Shown in pieces: positions 25,079-33,150 of a stretch of DNA of 64,000 bases. Every line of letters starts with the position of its first letter. The stretch's first letter is position 1. This stretch comes from Galbitalea sp036266835 (GTDB lineage: Bacteria > Actinomycetota > Actinomycetes > Actinomycetales > Microbacteriaceae), in assembly GCA_036266835.1 (NCBI GenBank), contig DATAXD010000001.1:31742-95741 (forward strand), read 5' to 3'. Made by a program: the position numbers and the translations under genes. The notes under the pieces are model-generated. The model did not search any database. It was not told the origin of the DNA and was given only the letters and a program-made list of their open reading frames with translations.

Positions 25079-26740
25079 CTAGCGGCACTCGGGGTCCCTC
25101 TTCGGAACGGTTCCGTGCAACAGGTACGCATCGACGGTCGAATCGATGCACAGGTCGCCGCGGTTGTAGGCCGTGTGCCCCTGCCCGTGCAGAGTGATCA
25201 GGTGCCCTCCGTCGAGTTGGTCGGCGAGGTCTCGGGCGCTCGCGTACGGCGTTGCGGGATCCCCCGTCGTACCGAGTACGAGGATCGGGCCTGTGCCCTT
25301 TGCGCTGGGCGGATTCGGAAACGGCGACGGACCGTACTTCCACCCGCTGCACACCAGGTCACCGTACGCGTCGTAGATTCCGAGGATCGGCGCGACCTTC
25401 TTCAACTCCGTCGCTTCGCGCCGATCGAACGGGATGTCCACACTCGGACCCTCCTCCAGACATCCGATTGCCAGGTGTGCGAGGTCGCCATTGTTGTCAT
25501 AGGTACCGTTTAGGTTGCGATCGTTGTAGTCGTCAGCGAACTGGAACGCGATCGTCGGATCGCCGTCTTCGACCTGCGCAAACATCTCGGTGAGCTTCGA
25601 CCAGTCATCCGGGTCGTACAGCGAGTCGTCGATCGCTGTCGCGAGCGAGGCTGCGTCGAGAACTCGACCGTCCTTTGCGACCAGCGGATGCTTATCCGCC
25701 CCGGCCAGGAACCCCTCAACCCGCCGCTTCGCGTTGGCAAGGGTGGAATCGAACGGGCAGCGGAGCAAGCCGACGGTGGCGCTCACATTCGTCTGGCAGC
25801 TCTCCAGGTAGTCGACCAGCGCATCCTCGAAGCCGACCGCCTGAGCCACGGTCGAGACGTCGGCGGGATCGACAGCGTAATCCCCGGCGGGCACATCATC
25901 CGGCGTCGGCTGATAATCGAGTCCCCACGGGTCGTCCGCTCCGTCGAGAACCATCTTCCCCACGCTCTGCGGAAACAGGCCCGCGTAGATGGTTCCGAGG
26001 AACGTTCCATAGGAATAGCCCAGGTAGTTGAGCCTGGTGTCCCCGAGCGCGGAGCGGATGAGGTCCATGTCCTCCGCCGCGCTGACGGTATCGATGTGTC
26101 CGAGCACGGGACCGGTGTTCTTGTCACACGCGGCGGCGAGCGTGCGAGCTTTCTTCTCCTCATTCGCAATCCACTTCGTGGTTCCGATCGCCGCCGTATT
26201 CACGCCGTAGAGATACGTGTCCTGGTCTTTGTTGTCGAAGCAGGTCACCGGAGCCGAGGCACCGACACCGCGCGGGTCGAAACCGATGACGTCATAGTGG
26301 GCAGCAATGGCCCTGTCGACGACTCCGTCGACTCCCTCCTCGACGAAATCCACGCCTGACCCGCCGGGCCCGCCCGGGTTGACCAGCAGATCACCAGTGG
26401 GCGTGCCGGTCGCCGGATGCTTGATGAGGGCGAGACTGATCGATTGGCCAGTGATCTTTTGCCAGTTGACCGGTGCCTTGATCGTCGTGCACTGAAAGTG
26501 AACGTGGCACGGCGTCCACACGGGCTTCTGACCGTAATAGGCGTCAAGTGCCCCACCCCGGTGAGGCCGGAGCGACGCAATCGAAATGCCCTTGTAGTTC
26601 GAACCATCCGGCCCGGCGCTGCCCGAAAGTACGCCGCTGCATCCGGCGAGTGAGCTGGCCGCGATGATTGCGATGACGCCCCGAATTGCACGCGAACGCT
26701 GGAGCCGGACGCGATCGCGCGCCGACGTCATCTGGGCCAT
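25079..26740 (-). CDS. Secreted lipoprotein alpha/beta hydrolase, tripeptidyl-aminopeptidase (TAP/SlpD) type
   Basis: The 553-residue protein has a lipoprotein signal peptide with lipobox LAGC (cysteine 34). The hydrolase core has the oxyanion region VNPGGPGGSG, nucleophile elbow LGYSYGTFLG, an aspartate in GTTGDPATPYASA and a catalytic histidine in GQGHTAYNRGDLC. These define the TAP-like proteases of actinobacteria, which remove N-terminal di- or tripeptides outside the cell. The start lies 6 bases after TAGCGT, matching a leaderless promoter. It points against the surrounding operon and interrupts the fasR-fabD neighbourhood. Confidence 0.9.
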   Translation of the reverse strand: MAQMTSARDRVRLQRSRAIRGVIAIIAASSLAGCSGVLSGSAGPDGSNYKGISIASLRPHRGGALDAYYGQKPVWTPCHVHFQCTTIKAPVNWQKITGQSISLALIKHPATGTPTGDLLVNPGGPGGSGVDFVEEGVDGVVDRAIAAHYDVIGFDPRGVGASAPVTCFDNKDQDTYLYGVNTAAIGTTKWIANEEKKARTLAAACDKNTGPVLGHIDTVSAAEDMDLIRSALGDTRLNYLGYSYGTFLGTIYAGLFPQSVGKMVLDGADDPWGLDYQPTPDDVPAGDYAVDPADVSTVAQAVGFEDALVDYLESCQTNVSATVGLLRCPFDSTLANAKRRVEGFLAGADKHPLVAKDGRVLDAASLATAIDDSLYDPDDWSKLTEMFAQVEDGDPTIAFQFADDYNDRNLNGTYDNNGDLAHLAIGCLEEGPSVDIPFDRREATELKKVAPILGIYDAYGDLVCSGWKYGPSPFPNPPSAKGTGPILVLGTTGDPATPYASARDLADQLDGGHLITLHGQGHTAYNRGDLCIDSTVDAYLLHGTVPKRDPECR

Positions 26741-26847
26741 GAGGACACGCTAGCCCACCAACCCGACGGAGGGTTTCTCCAACGAATTCCGCAATGTTTG
26801 GGACGAAATGCACAGCGCCGACCAGCGGATGTTGGCAGACTGTACGA

Positions 26848-27765
26848 GTGATTGTTGTCGTTGCGCCCGGCCAGGGCTCGCAAACTCCCGGGTTTCTTGA
26901 GCCGTGGATGGCCGAACCGAAGTTCAAGGATCACCTGAAGGCGATCTCCGACAGCGTCGGAATCGACCTGGTGAAGCACGGCACGACGAGCGATGCCGAC
27001 ACCATCCGCGACACCGCGATCGCGCAACCGCTCATCGTCGCTGCGGGACTACTCGCGCTGCAGGGACTGGTCGCCGATCGTGAGAGGCTCGACGTCGACG
27101 GGACAGCCGGACACTCCGTCGGCGAAATCACGGCAACCGTCGTGTCCGGAATCCTCAGCGAAGAAGAAGCCCTGCGATTCGTGAAACAGCGCAGCCGGGG
27201 CATGGCGGATGCCGCCAAGCTGCACAAGACCGGAATGAGCGCGGTCATCGGAGGCGACGAGGCGGCTCTGCTCGCCAAACTCAAGAAGTTGGGCCTCGAA
27301 CCGGCGAACTTCAACGGAGGCGGTCAGATCGTCGTCGCGGGTGCTCTGCCCGCGCTCGGCCAGCTGTCCGAGGATCCGATCCCTGGTTCGCGGGTCATCC
27401 CGTTACAGGTTGCCGGTGCCTTCCACACCCACTACATGGAACCGGCGATCGAGCCGCTGCACGAAGTTGCCGCGTCGATCTGGGCCGCCGACCCGATTTT
27501 GCCGATTTGGACAAATCGGAATGGCGATCTGATCGAAAGCGGTACGACATTCGTTGACCTCATGGTCGGCCAGGTTTCGTCGCCGGTACGGTGGGATCTG
27601 ACGATGGCGTCGCTGGAGGCGGCTGGAGTCTCGGGAATTGTCGAACTGGCACCCGCGGGTGCGCTCGTCGGTCTGGCCAAACGGGCGCTCAAGGGTGTTC
27701 CAACGGTCGCAATCAAGACGCCGGACGACCTCGCCGCGGCGCACGACATGATGAATGGCAACTAA
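26848..27765 (+). CDS. fabD: Malonyl-CoA:ACP transacylase
   Basis: A 305-residue FabD. The N-terminus VIVVVAPGQGSQTPGFL carries the GQGSQ motif, the active-site serine is in AGHSVGEITA, and the histidine is in GAFHTHYM. It moves malonyl from CoA to acyl carrier protein. The GTG start at 26848 is preceded by CAGACT with a 6-base gap and no ribosome site, which fits a leaderless transcript starting at the GTG; an upstream ATG at 26794 is less likely. It is the first gene of fabD-fabH-acpP-fabF. Confidence 0.95.
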   Translation: MIVVVAPGQGSQTPGFLEPWMAEPKFKDHLKAISDSVGIDLVKHGTTSDADTIRDTAIAQPLIVAAGLLALQGLVADRERLDVDGTAGHSVGEITATVVSGILSEEEALRFVKQRSRGMADAAKLHKTGMSAVIGGDEAALLAKLKKLGLEPANFNGGGQIVVAGALPALGQLSEDPIPGSRVIPLQVAGAFHTHYMEPAIEPLHEVAASIWAADPILPIWTNRNGDLIESGTTFVDLMVGQVSSPVRWDLTMASLEAAGVSGIVELAPAGALVGLAKRALKGVPTVAIKTPDDLAAAHDMMNGN

Positions 27766-27769
27766 CTCA

Positions 27770-28774
27770 ATGACTCCCCCGACTCTCAAGCAGGCCGACG
27801 GCCCGAAATACACCCGCATCTACAGTTACGGCGCCGCGCGCGGCGAGAATCTGGTGCCCAACAACGACCTCGTCGGTCCGATCGACTCCAGCGACGAGTG
27901 GATCCGCCAGCGCACCGGCATCATCACCCGGGCACGGGCAGCGAAGGACACATCGGCTCTCGACTTGGCGACGGACGCGGGACTCGAGGCGATCGAGAAG
28001 TCGGGCGTTGCCGCATCCGACATCGACCTGGTGATTGTCGGCACCGTGAGCAATACCCGTGTGACCCCCTCGATTTCTGCCATCGTCGCCGAGCGGGTGG
28101 GGGCGAATCCCGCTGCTGCCTATGACTCAAATGCGGCCTGTGCGGGGTTCAGCTACGCAGTAACGCAGGCGGATGCACTCATTCGCGCTGGCGCGGCGAA
28201 GTACGCGCTGGTGATCGGTGCGGAGAAGTTGTCCGAATTCGTCGATCCGACCGACCGATCGATTTCATTCATCCTGGGCGACGGTGCCGGTGCTGTCGTC
28301 ATCGGGCCGAGCGAGACGCCAGGCATCGGCGCGCCGGTGTGGGGTTCGGACGGCTCCAAAGCGACTGCTGTCGAAATGAATCGGACGCTGACCGAAACGC
28401 GACTCGACGGAGCCGCCTGGCCGACCCTGCGCCAGGACGGCCCGGTGGTATTCCGCTGGGCGGTCTGGGAAATGGCCAAGGTGGCCAAACAGGCTCTCGA
28501 GGTGGCCGGCGTCACGGCGGCCGACCTTGCCGCATTCGTTCCGCACCAGGCGAACATGCGCATCATCGACGAGCTGGCCAAGCAGCTTAAGCTCCCGGAC
28601 ACCGTAATTATCGCGCGTGACATCGAGACGACGGGCAATACTTCCGCCGCATCCATTCCGCTGGCGACGCATCGGTTGCTCCAAGAGCATCCGGAACTCA
28701 GCGGCGGCCTCGCCCTGCAGATCGGATTCGGAGCGGGACTGGTTTTCGGCGCGCAGGTCGTAGTTCTGCCATAA
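27770..28774 (+). CDS. fabH: Beta-ketoacyl-ACP synthase III
   Basis: A ~334-residue thiolase-fold enzyme. Catalytic residues: cysteine in SNAACAGFSYAV, histidine in FVPHQANMRIID and asparagine in ETTGNTSAASIPLA. It starts each fatty acid by condensing an acyl-CoA primer with malonyl-ACP; in actinobacteria the primers are often branched. I take the ATG 4 bases after the fabD stop (stop-restart coupling); an ATG at 27755 overlapping fabD is also possible and adds five residues. Confidence 0.95.
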   Translation: MTPPTLKQADGPKYTRIYSYGAARGENLVPNNDLVGPIDSSDEWIRQRTGIITRARAAKDTSALDLATDAGLEAIEKSGVAASDIDLVIVGTVSNTRVTPSISAIVAERVGANPAAAYDSNAACAGFSYAVTQADALIRAGAAKYALVIGAEKLSEFVDPTDRSISFILGDGAGAVVIGPSETPGIGAPVWGSDGSKATAVEMNRTLTETRLDGAAWPTLRQDGPVVFRWAVWEMAKVAKQALEVAGVTAADLAAFVPHQANMRIIDELAKQLKLPDTVIIARDIETTGNTSAASIPLATHRLLQEHPELSGGLALQIGFGAGLVFGAQVVVLP

Positions 28775-28819
28775 CCAATAAGCTATTCAACGGTCATCAC
28801 GCCCCTAAGGAGATAAGAA

Positions 28820-29068
28820 ATGGCATTGTCCACCGAAGAAGTCCTCGCAGGACTCGCCGAGCTCATCAACGATGAGACCGGAATCGCAACTGACACGGTC
28901 GAGCTGGACAAGTCCTTCACCGACGACCTCGACATCGACTCCATCTCGATGATGACGATCGTCGTGAACGCCGAAGAGAAGTTCGATGTGAAGATTCCTG
29001 ACGAAGAGGTCAAGAACCTGAAGACGGTCGGAGACGCCGTCAGCTTCATCACAGCAGCACAGAGTTAG
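28820..29068 (+). CDS. acpP: Acyl carrier protein
   Basis: An 82-residue acidic helical protein with the phosphopantetheine attachment site DLDIDSISMM (serine 41). The ribosome site AAGGAG is well placed. It carries the growing acyl chain. Two strong hairpins lie directly after the stop, before fabF, and may raise acpP transcript level or stability relative to fabF, since ACP is needed in excess. Confidence 0.96.
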   Translation: MALSTEEVLAGLAELINDETGIATDTVELDKSFTDDLDIDSISMMTIVVNAEEKFDVKIPDEEVKNLKTVGDAVSFITAAQS

Positions 29069-29072
29069 TTGG

Positions 29073-29130
29073 GCGCGCCGCCGCTGCGGCGCGCTGAGTT
29101 CCCGCGACGTACACGCCGACGCGGGAACTC
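29073..29130 (+). terminator. Two consecutive hairpins between acpP and fabF
   Basis: GCGCGCCGC (29073-29081) pairs perfectly with GCGGCGCGC (29086-29094) around a 4-base loop. GAGTTCCCGCG (29096-29106) pairs perfectly with CGCGGGAACTC (29120-29130) around a 13-base loop. No T-run follows. Likely partial terminator or RNA-stability/processing element. Confidence 0.65.
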
Positions 29131-29160
29131 GCTGAGCCTTGAACGAGTTGAGAACACGTA

Positions 29161-30402
29161 ATGACCAAAAAGATCGTTGTGACAGGCATCGGCGCGACCT
29201 CGCCGATCGGCGGAACCGCACCCGATTCGTGGAGCGCGCTTCTTGCTGGCAAGAGCGGGGCGCACACGCTCCATAATGACTGGGCCGAAATCTACGGCAT
29301 TCCGGTGAATTTCGCGGCACCGGCGCTCGTGCGTCCCGAAGAGGTTCTCGAGCGCACCGAGGCGAAACGCCTGGACCCATCCGCCCAATTCGCACTCATC
29401 GCGGCACGCGAGGCATTCGCGGATTCGGGCTCGCCGGATGTCGCCAAGGAACGCCTGGGCGTGGACTGGGCCACCGGAATCGGCGGCCTGTGGACGCTGC
29501 TGGACGCGTGGGATACCCTGCGCGAGAAGGGCAGCCGTCGCGTGCTTCCGCTAACCGTGCCCATGCTCATGCCGAACGCGGCATCGGCCGCCGTTTCGAT
29601 GGCCTTCGAAGCTCGTGCATTCGCCCGCACAGTCGCATCGGCCTGCGCGTCGAGCACGGAATCGATCGCGAACGCCTACGAACACCTTCAGCTCGGGCTC
29701 GCGGATGTCATCATCGCCGGCGGAACCGAGGCCGCCATCCACCCGATCACGATGTCATCGTTCTCGTCGATGCAGGCGCTGTCGAGGCGCAACGACTCCC
29801 CCGAGACCGCATCGCGACCTTACGACATCTCTCGAGACGGATTCGTGATGGGCGAAGGCGCCGCGGCGGTTGTCATGGAGACCGAAGAGCACGCACTCGC
29901 GCGCGGCGCAAGGATTTACGCCGAGATCGCCGGTGCCGGCGTGACCTCGGATTCGTACCACATCACCGCTCCCGATCCCGAGGGCCGCGGTGCCGCGCGC
30001 GCGATCGCGCTCGCGCTCGAGCAGGCCGGCGCGGAGCGCGACGAGGTCATGCACATCAACGCGCACGCGACCAGCACGCCCGTTGGTGACATTGCGGAAT
30101 ACGAAGCGCTCAAGGCGTTCTTCGGAGACCGAGTCCATTCCATCCCCGTGTCAGCAACGAAGGGTGCGACGGGGCACCTGCTCGGTGGCACCGGAGCTCT
30201 TGAAGCGGTGTTCACGATCCTGTCGCTCACCGAGCGCACCGCACCTCCCACGATCAACATCACGGAACTGGATCCGGAAATCCCACTGGACGTCGTGACC
30301 TCACCGCGCAAGCTGCCCGACGGGCCACTACTCGCGATCAGTAACTCGTTCGGCTTTGGCGGGCACAACGCAGTCCTGGCCATCCGCAGCTACGGTGACT
30401 AA
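29161..30402 (+). CDS. fabF: Beta-ketoacyl-ACP synthase II
   Basis: A 413-residue KAS II. The active-site cysteine is in VASACASSTESI, the two histidines in INAHATSTPVGD and KGATGHLLGGTGA, and the C-terminus has SNSFGFGGHNAVL. It elongates acyl-ACP chains with malonyl-ACP. The N-terminal KKIVVTGIGATSPIGG is normal. Last gene of the fab cluster; the reductase and dehydratase steps are encoded elsewhere. A small hairpin after the stop may terminate the operon. Confidence 0.96.
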   Translation: MTKKIVVTGIGATSPIGGTAPDSWSALLAGKSGAHTLHNDWAEIYGIPVNFAAPALVRPEEVLERTEAKRLDPSAQFALIAAREAFADSGSPDVAKERLGVDWATGIGGLWTLLDAWDTLREKGSRRVLPLTVPMLMPNAASAAVSMAFEARAFARTVASACASSTESIANAYEHLQLGLADVIIAGGTEAAIHPITMSSFSSMQALSRRNDSPETASRPYDISRDGFVMGEGAAAVVMETEEHALARGARIYAEIAGAGVTSDSYHITAPDPEGRGAARAIALALEQAGAERDEVMHINAHATSTPVGDIAEYEALKAFFGDRVHSIPVSATKGATGHLLGGTGALEAVFTILSLTERTAPPTINITELDPEIPLDVVTSPRKLPDGPLLAISNSFGFGGHNAVLAIRSYGD

Positions 30403-30404
30403 CC

Positions 30405-30432
30405 ACTGCCGCACTTTGTTGACCGCGGCAGT
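30405..30432 (+). terminator. Hairpin after fabF
   Basis: ACTGCCGC (30405-30412) pairs with GCGGCAGT (30425-30432) around a 12-base loop, just after the fabF stop and before the end of a convergent gene. Confidence 0.5.
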
Positions 30433-30468
30433 TACAGGGACCACACGGCCAACAAACGCCAGCGGTTG

Positions 30469-30873
30469 TCAGGCGAGGTGGGCCGGCAGCCGGTCCAGGC
30501 AGTCGTTCCAACCCTGTTCGTGATTGGCGCTGCTGGCCTCATCGGGAAAGTTCTCATGCCTGAGGATGAGTCTGGTGCCGGTCTCGATCGGCTCGAAGGT
30601 CATCGTCACCAGCGACTTCCCGTCTTCGCCGTGCCACTGCCACGACATCGCGAGACGGGAGTAAGGATTCACTTCGGTGTAGATTCCCTCGACCGACATC
30701 CCCTTCGGCAGTGAGGCGACGCTAAAGACTCCGCCTTCCCGGGCATCGATGGAGCACATCGTTTCCCAGTCCGTCGGCCAGATCCATGCGGCGTACTGCT
30801 TCGCATCCGTAAATGCGGCCCAGACGCGCTCGGGTGTTGCGGCAATCTCGCGAGTGATGGTGAAGCCGTTCAT
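30469..30873 (-). CDS. SRPBCC/AHSA1 domain protein
   Basis: A 134-residue single START-like domain: FTITREIAATPERVWAAFTDAKQYAAWI at the N-terminus, GIYTEVNPYSRLAMSW in the sheet, and SANHEQGWNDCLDRLPAHL as the C-terminal helix that closes the pocket. Such proteins bind hydrophobic ligands; the function is usually unknown. It overlaps the upstream ArsR gene by 4 bases (ATGA). Pairing of an AHSA1 protein with an ArsR repressor is a common bacterial module in which the repressor controls both. Confidence 0.9.
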   Translation of the reverse strand: MNGFTITREIAATPERVWAAFTDAKQYAAWIWPTDWETMCSIDAREGGVFSVASLPKGMSVEGIYTEVNPYSRLAMSWQWHGEDGKSLVTMTFEPIETGTRLILRHENFPDEASSANHEQGWNDCLDRLPAHLA

Positions 30874-31187
30874 TCGTTCTCCTCAAGGTAGATGACGAGC
30901 GCGTCGAGCGCAGAATTCCAGAATCGTTCCTGCTCGGCGATCCAGCCGAGCGCATCCGTCAGAGCATGCGGCACGATCGCGCAACTGCGGACTCGTCCCT
31001 GCTTGGTCGTGCGGATGATGTGCGCGGCCTCCAGGATCGTGACGTGCTTTCCGACGGCTGCCAGTGTCATGGTGAGCGGCTGGGCAAGCTGACTCACGGT
31101 CAGGTCGCCGTGCTGCAGCCGCTCGACCATCTGGCGACGAGTGGGATCGGCAAGCGCCGAATAGATCGCATCCAGATTGTTTACCAC
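30870..31187 (-). CDS. ArsR family transcriptional regulator
   Basis: About 105 residues with the ArsR winged helix: NNLDAIYSALADPTRRQMVERLQHGDLTVSQLAQPL, TLAAVGKHVTILEAAHIIRTTKQGRVRSC. No CxC metal motif is present, as in the ArsR proteins paired with AHSA1 domains. The frame stays open to a TTG at 31223, but I prefer the GTG at 31187: it lies 7 bases after an AATACT hexamer and inside the operator dyad, which would otherwise fall within the coding sequence. That would make the message leaderless and self-repressed. Confidence 0.85.
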   Translation of the reverse strand: MVNNLDAIYSALADPTRRQMVERLQHGDLTVSQLAQPLTMTLAAVGKHVTILEAAHIIRTTKQGRVRSCAIVPHALTDALGWIAEQERFWNSALDALVIYLEENE

Positions 31188-31195
31188 ACGGTAAA
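31180..31195 (-). promoter_or_regulatory. ArsR operator dyad at the transcription start
   Basis: TTTACC and GGTAAA form a perfect 6-bp inverted repeat with a 4-base centre, overlapping the chosen GTG start of the ArsR gene. Confidence 0.6.
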
Positions 31196-31241
31196 GTATT
31201 GCATCAAAACCACTAGTCGCCAAACTGTGAGCAGCCGGAAA

Positions 31242-31274
31242 GGCGGCCGAGTCCCGAGGGGAGACTCGACCGCC
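31242..31274. terminator. Hairpin downstream of DUF3145 / upstream of the ArsR gene
   Basis: GGCGGCCGAGTC (31242-31253) pairs with GACTCGACCGCC (31263-31274) with one mismatch and a 9-base loop. It lies between two minus-strand genes and may end the DUF3145 transcript. Apart from this and a doubtful small ORF, the 31224-31522 gap shows nothing. Confidence 0.5.
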
Positions 31275-31318
31275 CGCGGCACCTAGCCGTCCTTTGGCAG
31301 CCGCCGACTAGATGGGGG

Positions 31319-31519
31319 TCAGTCGGCGTGCAGTGAGTATGTGTTCAGCGGGATGAATGTCGCTCGGTGGCGTCCGTTCGCACGAAGAAGTACACCGCGA
31401 ACCTGCGCTCGAAGAGCGTTACGCCGCTTTGCGCGTCGTCCCTGGATACCGGTGGCGATCAGCTCCACCGATCGCCCGGCGTCTACGGGGCCGCCAACTG
31501 TCGCGGCGTGCGAGGGCAT
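31319..31519 (-). CDS. Possible small basic protein after DUF3145 (doubtful)
   Basis: A 66-codon frame begins with ATG 3 bases after the DUF3145 stop, the spacing expected for coupled translation. It is arginine-rich (IQGRRAKRRNALRAQVRGVLLRANG) and ends ATFIPLNTYSLHAD. I recognise no family, and a frame of this length arises easily by chance at this GC content. Listed because it fills an otherwise empty gap. Confidence 0.25.
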   Translation of the reverse strand: MPSHAATVGGPVDAGRSVELIATGIQGRRAKRRNALRAQVRGVLLRANGRHRATFIPLNTYSLHAD

Positions 31520-31522
31520 GGT

Positions 31523-32026
31523 TCAGCCGACCTTGTGCAGCCACACGACCGCGGTGTTGTCGGTCGCGTGACGGAAAGCCTCGAGTTCGTCGTCCCAAGC
31601 CTGGCCGAGCGCCAGTCTCAGCTCCCGGTGCAGCTCGAGCGCGTTGGAACCGGCGAGCTCCATCGCGTAGCGGATGCGGTCCTCAGGGATCACGACGTTA
31701 CCGACGGTGTCAGTCTGCGCGTAGAAAATCCCGAGGTCGGGGGTGTGCATCCACCGACCACCATCCGAACCTGCCGACGCATCCTCGGTGACCTCGAAGC
31801 GGAGGTGTTCCCATCCGCGAAGGGCGGAGGCAAGCGCGGCGCCGGCACCGCGCGGACCCTCCCAGTAATACTCGGCACGTTGGGATCCGGGAAGAACCGG
31901 CTGCTCGTCCCAGTTGAAGTTCACGGCGCGCTCCAGTGCGCGACCAGCTGCCCACTCGACGTGCGGGCACAACGCTTTAGGCGAGGAGTGCACATAAAGG
32001 ACTCCGCGCGCAATCGAAGCAGTCAC
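31523..32026 (-). CDS. DUF3145 family protein
   Basis: A 167-residue protein that matches the actinobacterial DUF3145 family: RGVLYVHSSPKALCPHVEWAAG at the start, YYWEGPRGAGAALASALRGWEHLRFEVTEDAS in the middle and GVGNVVIPEDRIRYAMELAG-like and LGQAWDDELEAFRHATD segments at the end. The family is restricted to actinobacteria, often near the fab cluster as here, and has no known function. The GTG start follows GGAGA. Confidence 0.88.
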   Translation of the reverse strand: MTASIARGVLYVHSSPKALCPHVEWAAGRALERAVNFNWDEQPVLPGSQRAEYYWEGPRGAGAALASALRGWEHLRFEVTEDASAGSDGGRWMHTPDLGIFYAQTDTVGNVVIPEDRIRYAMELAGSNALELHRELRLALGQAWDDELEAFRHATDNTAVVWLHKVG

Positions 32027-32155
32027 GGTTTCTCCATTCGTTCAGGTGCGACTTCCCCATCGACCTAGTGAACGGATATTCGTGCTTTCAAAGAATTATC
32101 GCCGATTTACGACGGAAATGACAAGAATGTCATTCGAACTGCTCGGCGCGTCGTG

Positions 32156-32530
32156 TCAGCACTTTATGGTGTCGATGACGGCACCCAGCGCCGATTCGAC
32201 GAGGACCTCGTTGGTTCCCGGTGCCAGTTCGGCGCACAGTTGGGCCCGGCTCATCGGCGCGGTGTCCGAGTATTCGGTCACGACTGTAGGCACGGAGAGC
32301 ACCGGCGTGGGCGATGGCAACGCCTCCCGATCCGCTGTAGTTCCCAGGGTCCCCGCGATTTGCGAAGCCCAGAATCCAACCACAAGCACCAGCGCGACGA
32401 CCACGACGAACCATCCGGCCCTAACCAGGCCAACTGGCATCTTCGTCCATCGCACCCTCCCATTCTCGCGCTCGACGGCGATGCGGCGCAGGCCGACTGA
32501 TGGCCCTCGATATACTTTCCGAGTAAGCAC
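32156..32530 (-). CDS. Small single-pass membrane protein of unknown function
   Basis: Up to 124 residues: a basic N-terminus, one membrane helix (RAGWFVVVVALVLVVGFWASQIAG), then an exported-looking tail with two cysteines (SRAQLCAELAPGTN and the final DTIKC) that could form a disulfide. The start is uncertain: GTG at 32530 is the longest; an ATG at 32440 just before the helix is equally plausible. It is divergent from the PadR gene, sharing a 24-base gap if the long start is right, so the PadR protein may control it. Confidence 0.6.
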   Translation of the reverse strand: MLTRKVYRGPSVGLRRIAVERENGRVRWTKMPVGLVRAGWFVVVVALVLVVGFWASQIAGTLGTTADREALPSPTPVLSVPTVVTEYSDTAPMSRAQLCAELAPGTNEVLVESALGAVIDTIKC

Positions 32531-32554
32531 ATACTAGGCAAGTGCGGAGGAACT

Positions 32555-33148
32555 GTGAGCGTTCGTCTTGGTTTGTTGGCAATCCTCGATCAGGGATCCT
32601 GCTACGGATTCCAGCTGCGCTCGGAACTGGATCGCCGCACCGGGTCGACCGGTCCGGTCAATGTCGGGCAGATCTACAACACGCTCGATCGACTCGAACG
32701 GGACAAGCTGGTGAGCACGGTCGCCGCCGGCTCGGGTACGACAGCCCCTGCGCAGTCCACCTACTACGAGATCACCGAAGCCGGGCGCAGCGAGGCGCGC
32801 AATTGGTTTGCAACCGCGGACACTCCTGCGGTTGCGGGGCGCGAACTCGCCGCGAAGATCGCCCTTGCGGCGACGCTGCCCGGAGTGGATGCCGCATCCG
32901 TCATTCGGATACAGCGCACCGCGACCCAGCGCTTCCTCGTTTCGCTGGGCGCGCTCCAGGATGCTCGGACAATAGACGAATTGGCCCACGTCATCGTGAT
33001 GACCGAACGGCTCGAGGCCGCCGGTGGTGAGCTGAGGTTCCTGAATGAACTCGAGCGGATGTTGCCGGCCGCGGCCGAGACAGGCATCGAAGCCATGCCG
33101 CTGAACACGGAGATCCCGAAACGCGGACGGCCCGCGAAGGCCGGGTAG
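32555..33148 (+). CDS. PadR family transcriptional regulator (second copy)
   Basis: A 197-residue PadR protein: SVRLGLLAILDQGSCYGFQLRSELDRRTG, VNVGQIYNTLDRLERDKLVS (recognition helix) and a PadR C-terminal helical domain up to LERMLPAAAE. The GTG start has GGAGGA at good spacing. A TATACT-containing region lies in the short divergent gap. Its partner may be the small membrane protein on the other strand. It is not closely similar to the PadR at 8643-9263. Confidence 0.9.
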   Translation: MSVRLGLLAILDQGSCYGFQLRSELDRRTGSTGPVNVGQIYNTLDRLERDKLVSTVAAGSGTTAPAQSTYYEITEAGRSEARNWFATADTPAVAGRELAAKIALAATLPGVDAASVIRIQRTATQRFLVSLGALQDARTIDELAHVIVMTERLEAAGGELRFLNELERMLPAAAETGIEAMPLNTEIPKRGRPAKAG

Positions 33149-33150
33149 GA

